This document shows positions 23,061-34,500 of a stretch of DNA of 64,000 nt, one piece after another; positions within the stretch are counted from its first letter, which is position 1, and every line of letters begins with the position of its first letter. Below the pieces are notes generated by a model. That model was not told the origin of the DNA. It saw only the letters and a program-made list of their open reading frames with translations, and made no database searches. Origin of the DNA: Incurvaria masculella (Eukaryota > Arthropoda > Insecta > Lepidoptera > Incurvariidae); the NCBI GenBank assembly GCA_946894095.1, contig OX335642.1, forward strand, positions 14,147,021 to 14,211,020, written 5' to 3'. The translations under genes were made by a program, and so were the position numbers.

Positions 23061-23640
23061 ATAGTTACTTGAATGATAGTCCAGGCCTAGAAAAGCGAAG
23101 TCCATATAACGTGAATGAAAATTAATCCGATGTAAAAAGTAAATGCATGAACCGAATTCTCACGTCAGACCGAACATGTTTCGTTAACATTGGTCTTCAC
23201 TTGATATTAACTCCGAAATAATAAATAACACACCCCGAATAGCCCACTGTCATAACACGCCAGCGCTGTATGTACTCACTATATTCACGGTTTTCACGCG
23301 TGAAACTTCAGTAAATAAACAAGATCGTCTGGACAACGCTTCTGTACACAGCGAAGGCGGCGACTGCGTGAAGTGTGCCCGAATATCCCGCCCATGGTTC
23401 CTGCCCAGGGCGGCTTCCCGCCCAGGAAAACTTGTTTAGACCTGAATAGGCCTGTTTTGTTCGCTTGCTACCCTCTACGGCTCTAGCTCCTATACGGCTT
23501 ATAGTCGAGACCTATATCGACCGTCAACATTTTTGTGTAGGTAAGTGGGGTCATTTGGAAGCGGCGAGCATGGAAGGACGGGAGCAACAACTAATACTCT
23601 TTTGTATGGGCGGGGCGGCGGCGTAGCCACTTTGACACAC

Positions 23641-23968
23641 AAAAACCGGCCAAGTGCGAGTCGGGCTCGCACACGAATGGTTCCGTACCATCGTACAAGA
23701 TTTAACACAAAAAATCACGTATTTGTATGAGGCCCCTCTTTAATTTTTATAATTTAGAAAAATTACCTATTTGTTGTTACAGCGGCAAAAAAATACACAC
23801 TTTGTGACAATTTCCACTACCTAACTATTACGGTTCATGAGATACAGCACTGTGACAGACGGACGGACGAACGGACGGACGGGCGGACGGAGGGACGGAC
23901 GGACGGACGGACGCGGAGGCTTAGTAATAAGGTTCCGTTTTCACCCTTTGGGTACAGAACCCTAAAAA
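23641..23968 (+). repeat. Repeat family B copy
   Basis: Starts AAAAACCGGCCAAGTGCGAG and ends AGAACCCTAAAAA, with an expanded (GGAC)n tract at about 23860-23912, the longest in the window. Confidence 0.87.
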
Positions 23969-23974
23969 TTATAG

Positions 23975-24135
23975 CGCCGACGAGTCAGTTTGCTTATAAA
24001 TTTACGAATTCGCTTACTACTTATTTTCTCGAGTTCCAACGACACGTAAGAACTTCACAGTATGCTGATCCCGAATTTGTAAGCGAACTAACTACAGTTA
24101 GATGTTTTCCACTTCACCCGTCCTCCCATGCTCGC
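23975..24135. repeat. Family D fragment
   Basis: Contains CTCGAGTTCCAACGACACGT, AATTTGTAAGCGAACTAACT and GTCCTCCCATGCTCGCTG. Confidence 0.6.
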
Positions 24136-24339
24136 TGTTTGAAAGGTTTGTGATCAATGATAACTTTTATCAGATTTCATTTCATTTCATTTATTTAAAC
24201 TTTTTGGTAGTCAAACTACACCGAGTTACGTCACAAAGATCTCAAAGAGATATCACTAGGTATCTAGATATCTCTCTCTAGTGAGCTAACCGGCCTTACC
24301 AATTAGGCGAGTGTCAAAAAATCCACAAAAATCGTGAAT

Positions 24340-24640
24340 GAACATGAATGGCTCATACGACACGTACTGTTATGATATTAACCCAACACACAACGTGGGA
24401 ACTAGGTTCCGTGCCAGAACCTTCATTTTATTGCACTGATAAATTGAACTGCATGGAAAACAGGGACAATTTTCATTGCAACTTTAACCATCGTTCATTC
24501 AATGTGACGGTACCAACCTGGGCGGGATTCACTCTAGCAAGTAAGGAGCGTGGAACCCGAATCACGAACGACGAATCCCTTATTCGGCTCTCACGACATG
24601 CACGGAAAGAAATCCAGTGGGCCCAATTTTATTATTTCTA
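24340..24640 (-). repeat. SINE family A copy (diverged)
   Basis: Contains GGCTCATACGACACGTACTG, TTAACCCAACACACAAC, GGTACCAACCTGGGCGGGAT and GAACCCGAATCACGAACGAC. An open frame across it is a by-product of the repeat. Confidence 0.75.
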
Positions 24641-24899
24641 CGCGCCGGAACCCACACAGCACGATAAGCAGATGTTAGAGAAAAACGCTCGGGCAACTTT
24701 TATTTCGGAGGTTTGCAGAGCGGGCCGAGTGCACGAAAGCACAAAAAATCAAAATCAACGTCAACGTACGATTAAACACGTCACTTTGAATGGACAGTAT
24801 GAAAGCAACTCCGTGCGTTTCACTAAAAGTGACGTGTTTAAACATTGATTAACTCGGCCGTCGCTTCGTGCAATCGGGGCTTAGTCCTTCCCTTTTTTT

Positions 24900-25175
24900 A
24901 TACGTAGCGCCGGTTATGACAGGCTTGTCGAGGCGTGTAGGAGCGCTAAGGCAACGCGTCTCGCGCGCGAGCCGACTGCGCGCATGCGCTCCCGCTCCGG
25001 CTATTTCTGTGCGCCTGCACGCCCTCGGCGGCTGGAGCGCCGCCAAGCGCTTGTTCTAGAGGTTCGCGAACGGCCGGCACGCGCGAAAATCGCACTTGCT
25101 GCGCAGCACATAGGGCCGTCGGTGCGCCCGCTGATTTTGCGAATGGCGACCGGGAGCCACGCACAGGCGTAAGAG
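24900..25175. promoter_or_regulatory. CpG-dense island
   Basis: GC-rich block with many CpGs and a GCGCATGCGC site at 24980-24989, the same palindrome as in the 45 kb island. No convincing coding frame. It may be a promoter or a GC-rich repeat; orientation unknown. Confidence 0.3.
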
Positions 25176-25519
25176 CGTAATGCAATTTCTCACTCTAGAA
25201 CTTTTGTGAAGGGAAAACGCGATCTTTGAACCAACTCACATCGATTCGTACGAATTGATAATCGCAAAGCTAGCGAGCAATCCGTGTCCGAATAAGTGTC
25301 ACGCACGGAAGCACATGGAAAGTGATTGTTATTTGGGTGAATTACTGCAGTTGGAGAGTACCAAATCCAAAGAGTTTCTATCACCTGTATTGCAAAGAAG
25401 TGAGATTTAGGTATGGCAGAAGAGACACGAATGTAGAGTAAATGTAGTACAAATGCATTGGAAATATTTCCGGACAAGTTCCATAATAACAAGTTTAGAG
25501 CATTGCCACCATGACGAGA

Positions 25520-25665
25520 ATTGAGAAAGGTAAGTATGTTAAGATAGTTTGAACATGTAGAGCGAATTGGTGACCACAAAATGTTTAGAGCAGAAGAGAG
25601 TGGAATAATTGTACTCAGGCAGCTTAGGAGAACGTGCCATAAGTGGCGTGATGGTACGTACCAAG
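25520..25665 (+). mobile_element. Highly decayed RT C-terminal fragment
   Basis: A plus-strand reading gives EHVERIGDHKMFRAEESGI and then RRTCHKWRDGT, resembling the GHV.R..D.......G.R..G....W.DG tail of RTE/Jockey-type proteins, with stops upstream. Confidence 0.4.
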
Positions 25666-25784
25666 GACTTAACGCTAACAAAGATTGTGCATTTTTTTTT
25701 CATATACATGATTTTATAAATACCTGCACCGCTTTAGGTGGTGTATCTGTACCGAATACAATTCAACTTCCTTTATTTAAAACT

Positions 25785-26090
25785 AGCTGCGGTACCCGGC
25801 TCCGCTCGGGTCAATGTCGTGTTGGATTGATTTCGGTCTGAATTATTTCCTGAATAATAAGTAAAAGGCTGGTCCAGGACTAAATCTACCAAATTTAATG
25901 ATAAACATCGACATATTCCCATTTCGAGCTTCGTAAAAAAGCAGAGTTGCTATACGTTGATAAAATACGCAAATAAGTCGGGCGAGCGGTTCGAAGTTAT
26001 CGCTTTACATGATATCGTGGAACTTTCTGTAGGCCTTTTTGAACCTAAAATTTTCAAGTACATAGTTTGAATTTTTCTCTTAAGATTTGT
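25785..26090 (+). repeat. Upstream part of a SINE-like repeat (CTAGCTGCGGTACCCGGCTC type)
   Basis: Begins with CTAGCTGCGGTACCCGGCTC and then CGCTCGGGTCAAT, a start I recall as typical of abundant insect short repeats. A repeat tail ending in (CATA)n is found at about 28020-28160, on the other side of the RT element. This suggests the RT element landed in or beside such a repeat. Confidence 0.45.
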
Positions 26091-27735
26091 ATTAAATATT
26101 TACAACCAACATTACCCTATCGCATCTTGTGTTGGGTGTCAACAAGGAGATCCTCTCGGGCCCGCTATATTTAGTCTAGCAATACAGGACATCATTGAAA
26201 CTCTATCATCTGAATTTAATATTTGGTATCTCGACGATGGAACCATGGGTAGTAAATCTGATACAGTTTTGGAGGATCTCAAACTTATAATTAAAGAATT
26301 TAAAGAAATTGGTTTAGCACTAAATTTTTCTAAATGTGAAATTTATACAATGAAATCAGGTGAGGAACAAAAACATATTACGGACACTTTCGACAAAGTA
26401 GCTCCAGGAATCAAGATCCTAAGTAATGATAACTTTTTTCTCTTGGGAGCGCCGGTAACAGACGAAGCAGTCCAACCATTAATTATCAAGAAATCTGAAA
26501 TAATTAGTGAATACTGCGACCGATTAGAAAATGTCAATACTCATATGGGTCTGCATCTTTTACGCCATTGCCTGTATATGCCAAAATTAACTTACTTCCT
26601 TCGTTGTTGTCCGATTTGGAAAGAAAAAGACTTAATGAATGTTATTGATAATAATATGAGAATGCACCTGGAGAAAATGTTAAATACAAAGTTGTTGGAT
26701 TCCTCCTGGATTCAGGCAACGCTTCCTGTAAAGTTTGGCGGTATTGGAATAAGAAGAGTCGAAGACGTTTGCCTTCCTGCATTTATTTCTTCGGTTAAAA
26801 GCACGTATGATCTCATTGGTTCTATTCTCAATCCTTCACTTAGTGAATTTGAGGTCACGTGGCTAGAAGAAGCTATTACTTCATGGAAGTCAATCTGTCT
26901 AACGGAAGAAGAACCGTATCTATCTTCGGCTAAGAAACAATCAAAATGGGATACGCCTTTGGTTAAACTAACTCATAATAACCTTTTAGAAAATTGTTCC
27001 ATAAACGACCGTGCACGTATTCTTGCGGTCTCTGAAAATGAATCTGGGGCTTGGCTACAAGCATACCCGTCTTGCCATTTAGGAACATTGCTCGATGCAA
27101 ATACAACCAGAATTGCAGTGGCACTACGTTTAGGTTCAAATATCTGTGAACCACACTTATGTGTATGTGGTACCCAAGTGGAAAGAAATGGACACCATGG
27201 CCTTTCATGTTGTAAAAGTGCAGGAAGATTTTCTAGACATAGCGCACTCAACGCCATCATAAAGTCCGGGTTAAACACCGTCCATGTTCCATCTGTTCTA
27301 GAGCCTAACGGCGTTTCCCGCCAGGATGGCAAACGCCCAGACGGAATGAGTCTTGTGCCCTGGATTAAAGGTAGGTCTCTGTTGTGGGACGCGACTTGCG
27401 TCGACACTTTGGCACAGAGTCACGTACTAGCTTCTTCGAGAACAGCTGGTGCCGCCGCGGCCAGAGCGGAGAACCTTAAGCGCGGCAAATACAAAGACCT
27501 TTTAAAGGACTTTGAATTTGTCGCGTTTGCGATAGAAACGTTCGGGCCGTGGAGCGCAGACGCAAAGGCTTTCTCGGAGAGACTTTGTGTCAAATTGAGG
27601 GAGGAAACCGGGGTCCCACAATCGGGGGCCTACTTTTACCAAAAAATTAGTCAGGCTATTCAGCGCGGAAACGCCGCTAGTGTTCTAGGAACATTCAAAA
27701 AAGACGTTGCAGAAGAATATTTTAATTTAGTTTAG
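26071..27735 (+). mobile_element. 5'-truncated non-LTR retrotransposon ORF: RT plus restriction-like endonuclease
   Basis: One uninterrupted reading frame of about 554 codons. The N-terminal part has RT motifs CQQGDPLGP (region 4) and WYLDDGT (catalytic YxDD) at 26137-26247. Then comes a long thumb-like region. The C-terminal part has a zinc knuckle (CVCG near 27165, HHGLSC near 27190) and an RH...N, RPD, WD.TC.D series (27225-27420), the layout of the restriction-like endonuclease of R2/Hero-type elements. A further conserved tail follows (AGAAAARAENLK, GAYFYQKISQAIQRG). The fingers part of RT and any N-terminal domains are missing at a junction near 26080. There are no stops or frameshifts, so this is the youngest retroelement copy in the window. 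The exact clade is not certain. Confidence 0.85.
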
Positions 27736-28019
27736 TTATAATTTTTTTAAATTTTTGTTATGAAATATTGTTTTCGATTAAATTGTGTTATGCTCTGCTA
27801 AATATTTAAAAATTACATACGCAATCCTTGCTCGTTCATCGCTCCTTATGTTAATGAAAACCATTTTAAAAAGTTCGTTGCGTGGCTTAGAAGAAGTAAA
27901 CGAAGAAATAAAGGCAGCTAGTGATTAAAAAGTAAGCGCCGAAACCCCCTCCCCCCCTAGAGCCGCGGCCCTCCCGCCGAGCCACGCGGAGAATTCCGGT
28001 TTGTATGACAGCTACATAT

Positions 28020-28156
28020 TAACGTAAGCGGAACTGAATTATATATAGCCTATCCTGTGTCCCGTGTATTTACATATATGTGTAGTAAGTTTCATCGAAT
28101 TCGGATGATCGGTTTAAGAGTTATGGAGGAACATACATACATACATACATACAGAA
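28020..28156 (+). repeat. Downstream SINE-like tail ending in (CATA)n
   Basis: Contains TATATATAGCCTATCCTGTG and GGTTTAAGAGTTATGGAGGA, followed by CATACATACATACATACATA (about 28137-28156). The microsatellite tail is typical of SINE-like 3' ends. Confidence 0.5.
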
Positions 28157-28309
28157 CTGATTTCTAAAATCGTCAATTTAGTTTTAGTATCATGCATTTA
28201 GTCTACAAACGAAGTATCTTAGAAAACAAAGCAACTTACTCCATGAACACCCCTTACAGATGTATTATTAGTATAGATAATGAAATGAAAAAAAAAAACG
28301 TAGAAAATT

Positions 28310-28530
28310 CATTTCTCTTAATAAAATAAAAAAAAACCGGTTTGGGAATATTTACTGATTTTTTGTACAGCAGTGCAGCACTTCTTTCTTTCATCTTTCG
28401 GAGGACTTTACATTCTTTCACAAATCTTTGTTCATTTGATTTGGTCATTGTTTATGGATTTATGTTACTTTATTCTTTATATATATTATGATTTATGAAT
28501 TCACTGCTGTATATTTAAAATCACCCGGTA
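28310..28530. repeat. Repeat family K partial copy
   Basis: Contains GGTTTGGGAATATTTACTGA, TTGTACAGCAGTGCAGCACT and TTATGTTACTTTATTCTTTA. Confidence 0.55.
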
Positions 28531-28954
28531 CATGCTCAAGATGATATTATGTGAATGGGGAAATACGGATATACTTCCTTGGGACACGAACAGGGTTCAT
28601 GGTCACTGGATGCGATGCAGGTGGGTAATTTGTAAATTGGTAAATTAAAGTTTTCTAACGAAACCATTAACCTTCACACCACTTCAGACACTGTATTCCA
28701 CGTTTATGACGTCAAGCGTTCGCAGCAATTAAAACCAATTTATTAACAGAGTGTGTTTAATTTGAGCAAACGGATGAAGGACCTAATTTAAATGTGTGGA
28801 TGAGACGCTTGATTTACGAGTGACACTGTTTACACTTACATGGGTGTTCATTCATATTACTTAACCTTGTCTAGTAATAGGTAAGAGATAGCACCCTTCT
28901 CGAACGGAACTAACTTATTGGCGCGATGTGATATAAAAGTCAATGGGTGCGGCA

Positions 28955-29115
28955 CAAAATCATGCCATTGCGCTCTGGCACCTTCTCTGGCTCAAAGAAA
29001 AAGAAAGGCTCCGTCATGAGAAGGATGCAACTTGTCGTTCTTGAGACATGCGATGTTTTGGATCGAAAACAGTTTCGGCGAAATTACAAAACGACTTGTA
29101 GATAATATGAACGCT
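28955..29115 (+). repeat. Repeat family C copy
   Basis: Shares CATGCCATTGCGCTCTGG, TCAAAGAAAAAGAAAGGCTC and AAATTACAAAACGACTTGTA with 50462-50690 and, inverted, with 34280-34500. Noncoding interspersed repeat of about 160-230 bp. Confidence 0.75.
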
Positions 29116-30515
29116 GTAGTGAAAAATCAAACAGACACCAAATTGATTTTCAATCTTTATGGAACAAGCTAAGATTGAAGAATATTTTTTTAGTATATTT
29201 TGTTTCTTTTTCTAGTAATCCACGTCCAAAGTTATAGCGTAAAGCGAGCAAAAACTCGAACTTTCGGACCTTATAACCTAGAAACCAAGCCCAATTTTAC
29301 AATCCGAATGGTCGTTGAATATTTATTTCGATAATGAAGTTGCTTTTGTATAGTTTTGGATGGATGGGAGAGTACCGGGAAGGTCATCTTGAATTAAGGC
29401 GCTAGGGTTAGCCAACTCGTAGCGCCGTACTTTCCAACAAAATGTGATAATATTTAGTTAAATGCCCCGGTGAGTACAAATGAAACTTACACTCATAATT
29501 GCTTGTCTGTATATTTTTATGTTGAATAATATCAAGAAATACGATCTTTCGCAGTTGAAATTTGAAAATAATATAATCGCTAAAATAGTAAAAATGCCAT
29601 TTATGCATTAACTACATTTCTACTTTCAGTAAAATAGTTCAGAAATTTACATATCGTCTATAATGTGTAGAGCATTTATTATCACTAATACGTTGACTGA
29701 TCGTTGAGTGCATTATCACTAATACGGCTACGCTGCCGCTATACGGATGAGTTTCGGTCACCACTCCTGTCCTTGCTTACTCGATGGTTTGGATTAGAAC
29801 GACAGCGGTATGTGTCCTACAATTCGTACGAAATCCTCCGACGAGAATAGAAAGGGTGAGACACCGGTGACAGTGACGTCACATCGACTAACAAAAGAGC
29901 GACAACTGTAATTAAATTGTGACGAGCGGCCGCCGCGCGGCTGCCGCTTCCACCATTTTGTCCCAACTGTCATTTGGAGGCGCCGGAAGTGACACGGCTG
30001 ATCGGTACTGGTTTAAAGCGGATTGCTCTCGGTGATGGAATCGAGGATTTTGGAAGGTTATTTTGAAGGGGATGAAGTTCTGTAGCAATGAATCACTGAA
30101 CTGCAATGCATCATTATGCACTCGGTGATAGTTTGATTTAAATCCGTTTCTTGTGTTCGCCTGGTTTATGCTAAACTACAAATAGGCAAAGGATTTTTCA
30201 ACAACGGTTTATTTATTTATTTTTTGTTTTATGAAAAACCCATATGGGTGGATGTGCTGCTGAGAGACCAAAGGTACTCAGAAAAGCTAAATCCACATCA
30301 CTTCGCGAAACCACGCTCAGCAAGGCAAACATACCAGCGGATTTGCGGAGGTTATAGGTTTTAGGAAAGACACCCGCCGGCAGACAGACATATTAGCGGT
30401 GCGGCAGACAAATGCGTTTGAGAAACGGTTCGTTCTCAAAAGCCTAATGTCGACTACAAGTTTGGTTTGAACAATCATCGACTTTCGAAAACAGTGTGGC
30501 CAATTCGGATTGTCG
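29116..30515. other. No gene seen
   Basis: A family D-like TACGCTGCCGCTATACGGAT piece near 29730, and a CGGCCGCCGCGCGGC GC-rich spot near 29928. Otherwise unassigned. Confidence 0.4.
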
Positions 30516-30519
30516 CATT

Positions 30520-30990
30520 TTAGTTCGCCTATCAGCCACATTTCAAAACGTCAGTAGACCGGTATTTCGCATACGTAAAACCACAGAAGTTAAAGGGAAG
30601 GAGAAGTGCCGTGCGCTCGTTACTCGCGACTTCGCCCTATGGATAAATTGTGCATATAATCGTATAGGAAGCCGGCTACATGTCGTATGCCACACAGTGT
30701 ACACATTGCCACCGCGTGAAAGTGCTCCTGAAATGCGTTTGCCAAGTCTGTTCCCACCCACACATAAACCTTCCAATGCGCCTGCAAATTTGTTTGCATA
30801 TGCAGGTTGGTAGTTTGAGAAAATTGGAGACAACAGGTCTTATAGCATGTGTGCTAGGTGGCACATCTCCTTCCTTTTTCGATCTGAGAGTAGATCAGGC
30901 AGGGCTTCAGCCAAATTCTCGAAGTGGCATGCCAAGACCTTCCCTTCCTTTAGAAATGTTTGAAACGCACAATGAGTGAAACACATTATT
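30520..30990 (+). repeat. Repeat family H copy
   Basis: Shares GTGCATATAATCGTATAGGA, GTATGCCACACAGTGTACAC, GTGCTCCTGAAATGCGTTTG and ATCTCCTTCCTTTTTCGATC with 58650-59005. It gives several overlapping open frames on both strands, none with a recognisable domain. Confidence 0.65.
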
Positions 30991-31479
30991 AAATGTGTAT
31001 TTCTATATTTGCAGAATACATGCACGGACGGCAACCCTACAGACAACTGCTGGATACTTAACGGCGATGGCTGGCAACCCTGTCTGTGTTGCGCCATCTG
31101 TTGATAGCTATTGTCGTTTTTATATGCCATCTGATTGATCGGTCGTCCAAATCGACTTGATTCATAGTCCGTCTGTATTTCTTTACTGCCGCGAGTGGGC
31201 GCGGAAAGCGCATGTTGTGATAATTAGAATTACTCTCCGGTCTCCGGAGTCATGTCATGTCTAGTCATGAGGTTCGAAAAAAAAACTTCAATTAGTAAGG
31301 TCGTAGTGAATTCAAACTCTCTTTGCAAGCAGAAAAAAAAGGCGAAGTTATTGCGCACGTTTCTGTCAACTCAAAAAGGTGTAGGGACGTAGGGCATGTA
31401 GTTTGGACACCCGGCTAGACCCAATAAGTGACGAAAGATTGACATAGAATGGGCATAGAAGAAGCAAGTGAAATTGTGC

Positions 31480-31640
31480 TAGGAGACCGTGCCATGACTA
31501 TATCCAATATTTTGATTGCCCATCAATCATTTAATGCGATGGGTACCATCCCGGGCGGAAATAACAGTAATTAAGGAAGGGGACCTACAGCTTACGTTGA
31601 ATCCGAACAGCGGCCAGCCAGAACGGTTGAAAACGGTCAC
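31480..31640 (-). repeat. SINE family A fragment
   Basis: Contains GACCGTGCCATGAC, AATGCGATGGGTACCATCCC and GGAAGGGGACCTACAGCTTA. Confidence 0.6.
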
Positions 31641-32280
31641 CCATCTTAAACCTAACCGCGCTCAGAGTTCCTTCAACCAGCTCATCGGGTTACCGAGGCT
31701 GACAAGCACTCCAGAATAATTTAACTGCTAACTATTTATGTATGCAGAATGCTCTTGTGAATGCGCACTACACTCCAGGCAAATAAGTACCTTACCCAAA
31801 GATTTGAACGCGTGATATGGATACTTCCTTTTTTAATTTGATATTTCAGAATACATTAAAATAATAAGGTGACTATTTTTGCCTTCAGAAACACCCCCAT
31901 GCTCTGGTGTGCACATCGAAAAGAGCACCATGTATTTGTACGACATGTGGTGACCTTTGTGTGGACTTGGATATACATACATACACTTGTTCAGAAATGA
32001 AAACGTTGTGGCAATACTTTTATCATTAAAGCTTGTCACAGACGGGACAGATATTATAAGGTTTTTTTTATCTGCGAGCTCTGCGTATAAAATTTCTGTC
32101 ATCTGTGGGTATCACACACGGGACATATACGATAAAATTTTTGAAAGTCGTCGCATGCATATCTGCGGGCCGCACGTAAAGTCCTTACACAGAGTGTTTC
32201 GATACGAGTTCGCGTATGTTGTTAGTTCATCAGAAGATGGCTCTGATTTAGAGTTTTTACATGTTGCCTTGTCATTTGCT

Positions 32281-32555
32281 AAAAACCGGCCAAGTGCGAG
32301 TCGGACTCGCACACGAAGAGTTCCGTGCCATAGTACAATATTTAACAGAAAAAACACGTTTTTTGTCTGTTTGATCTATAACAGCAAAACCTATTTGTAT
32401 GACAAAATAAATATGCACTCCGTGAACATTTAAGCTGCATACCTATTACGGTTTATGAGATACAGTCCTGTTACAGACGGATGGATGGACGGACGGACAG
32501 CAGAGGCTTAGTAATAGGGTTCCGTTGACACCCTTTGGGCACGGAACCCTAAAAA
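32281..32555 (+). repeat. Repeat family B copy
   Basis: Starts AAAAACCGGCCAAGTGCGAG and ends CACGGAACCCTAAAAA, with a short (GGAC)n tract near 32485. Confidence 0.87.
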
Positions 32556-32627
32556 GCGAAGAATTTGGATTGAAACTCATTTAAAGTTAAGAAAGGAGCG
32601 AGGTGAATTCAAGCTTTGAAATGATTT

Positions 32628-32795
32628 ACCTTTCCGTTTATGAGCACAGCTGCACTGAACTGGATGGAAAACACAGACATTTTTTTATTGCCGCTTCAAC
32701 CATAGTTAAATCCAATGCGGTGGTACCCGGCGGCGGCTTTACCCTACCACTTAGTAAGGGGAGGAGACCTAAAGTTTTACACCATGAGCTGTAAA
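32628..32795 (-). repeat. SINE family A fragment
   Basis: Contains TATGAGCACAGCTGCACTGA, TGCCGCTTCAACCATAGTTA and TTTACCCTACCACTTAGTAA. Confidence 0.78.
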
Positions 32796-33339
32796 TGTAC
32801 CTGCACCTCTACCCCCACCCCCTCTCACCGCAAGCCATCCCCGAGGCACGCCCCGAGCGCTCAAATGTTCCAACCTGTATTTTTCCGCAGATAGTCTTCG
32901 CATCTGCGGATGTTCGCAGATCTAAAATATATAATCTGCGCCGTGTACATTGATTTCTATGAAGAGCGATATCGACAAGTTTGTAATATTATGTAAGTAT
33001 TGTTATTTTGACTGGTGTGTGCTGTGGACATTATTTCTCTAATGCATATAAGTTATTGCGCAAAAAAAAATAGTATAAGTAAATTCATGTCACTTAAATC
33101 GTCCGGAATGGTCCAGGGCGCACGCTCGTCACAATGACCGACGCGCGGCGAGCCTGCGAAAATCGGTCAAGGCAAGGCGAGATGTAAATGCCAGTAGGTC
33201 AAGCCGAGCTGAGCCTCCCGGCAATGTGCCGTGGGCCAGGTGCCGATATTGTACCCGCTGAACGCTCCCATAGGTAAGCCCTTTTTTGAGAAGGGATGCG
33301 ATAATAAAAAAATAAAAAAAGATTACTTTCCAACCCTCA

Positions 33340-33580
33340 TCGAGTAAGGATGGACGGCAGTGGCGACCGAAGTTCATCCGTATAGTGGCAGCGATGCCAC
33401 TTTTAAATGATAATGCTTACACTGACGGCAGCCCCGGCCAGGCAGTTCGCTTATGAACTCGCACACACCTGATGTTCTCGTCTCGAGTTCCAACACAGGA
33501 CGCCATTTAGTGCAACGAACATTCGATGTTGCGCGTTGAATTCGTAGGCGAACTAACTGCGATCCCCGTAATCCGACTTA
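33340..33580. repeat. Family D partial copy
   Basis: Contains CGAGTAAGGATGGACGGCAG, GACGCCATTTAGTGCAACGA and GTAGGCGAACTAACTGCGAT. One terminal arm is missing. Confidence 0.65.
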
Positions 33581-34119
33581 TCCCTTAAGGTGGCCCAACC
33601 CGCTCAACTCCCCATACAAACGGGGAGAGAAGATCACGCCCATATTTCTTATCAGAGTTCCCAAATTTTGGTCAAAAGAGTTTTTTTTGATCGAACTAGA
33701 TGTCTGATGACCGTTGGCATTGTGGGTTTTTTTTTATTTTTTAAACTCATGATATCTTTCGAATGAAATGTCCGAATCGAATAATTCAAAAAGTAATATA
33801 AAGGTATTGAAACAGTCTTAAATAATAATTTATTTATTTTGATAAGGATTAATATCTAGGTACAAATAAAGAGCCTTTTCTAGCGGCGGTATTTACATTT
33901 TTTTTTTAAATAAATGCACACTTATTGTGACATAACTATAATAGTTAGATGTATGCTGTCGCGACATTTTTTGTAGATAATATTCTATAAAATTGTATTA
34001 CATCAGTTTGTTCTATCGTGAATAATTTTCGCAGCGCACGCGATGTAAGGAACATTCTTGGTAATTTTTTTGCACCTTGGGTTACGTTATCGGAGTTTTG
34101 GTAAGGATCCCTAATTTGT

Positions 34120-34262
34120 TTAAGATAAAACATAGCCCATGTCCCTCGGATAGACTGTAGCTTTCCAACGATGAAATATTTTTTCAAATCCGTTCAGTAG
34201 TTTCAGAGCCTACTCGGTTCAAATACACAAACAAACCTTTCCTCTTTATATAATAATATAGA
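34120..34262 (+). repeat. SINE-like tail fragment
   Basis: Contains AAAACATAGCCCATGTCCCT, GTAGCTTTCCAACGATGAAA and TCCGTTCAGTAGTTTCAGAG, then ACAAACAAACC and an AT-rich end. This is a recurrent insect short-repeat 3' pattern, recognised from memory. Confidence 0.5.
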
Positions 34263-34279
34263 TTTGGTTTTTGTTAGAT

Positions 34280-34500
34280 TTTTTACTACAGTGGTCGTGG
34301 TTTACTTTTAGCTATAAGTCGTTTTGAAATCAAAATTTTCGTAAATCTTACCAAATCATACACTATGCACATTTTCTTTTATGTGGACACGTTGCATCTT
34401 CCTCATAACGGAGCCTGTCTTTTTCTTTGAAACAGAGAAGGTCCCAGAGGGCAACAGAACGGTTTTGTACAATGCCCGCGAATGAGTTAGTCCCGCCGGG
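34280..34500 (-). repeat. Repeat family C copy
   Basis: Antisense copy: CTACAGTGGTCGTGGTTTAC at one end, GAAACAGAGAAGGTCCCAGA in the middle, ATGCCCGCGAATGAGTTAGT at the other. Confidence 0.78.

Noticed and set aside
23855..23915. Regular GGAC/GGACG repeats as a possible CRISPR-like or satellite array
   Set aside because: Simple tetranucleotide microsatellite internal to a dispersed repeat; no repeat-spacer structure, and the genome is eukaryotic.
24348..24848. 166-codon open frame on the plus strand
   Set aside because: The first half lies on an antisense SINE copy, the rest shows no domain, and codon pattern is repeat-driven.
25190..25681. 163-codon minus-strand frame
   Set aside because: Lies opposite a decayed retroelement C-terminal piece (plus-strand GDHKMFRAEESG reading); hydrophobic low-information composition and no motif.
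30496..30990. Cluster of overlapping ~100-codon frames as a candidate gene
   Set aside because: The region is a dispersed repeat (family H) with a second copy at 58650-59005, and frames on both strands are open without domains.
31957..32433. 158-codon plus-strand frame
   Set aside because: Runs into a family B repeat at 32281; no domain and no splice support.
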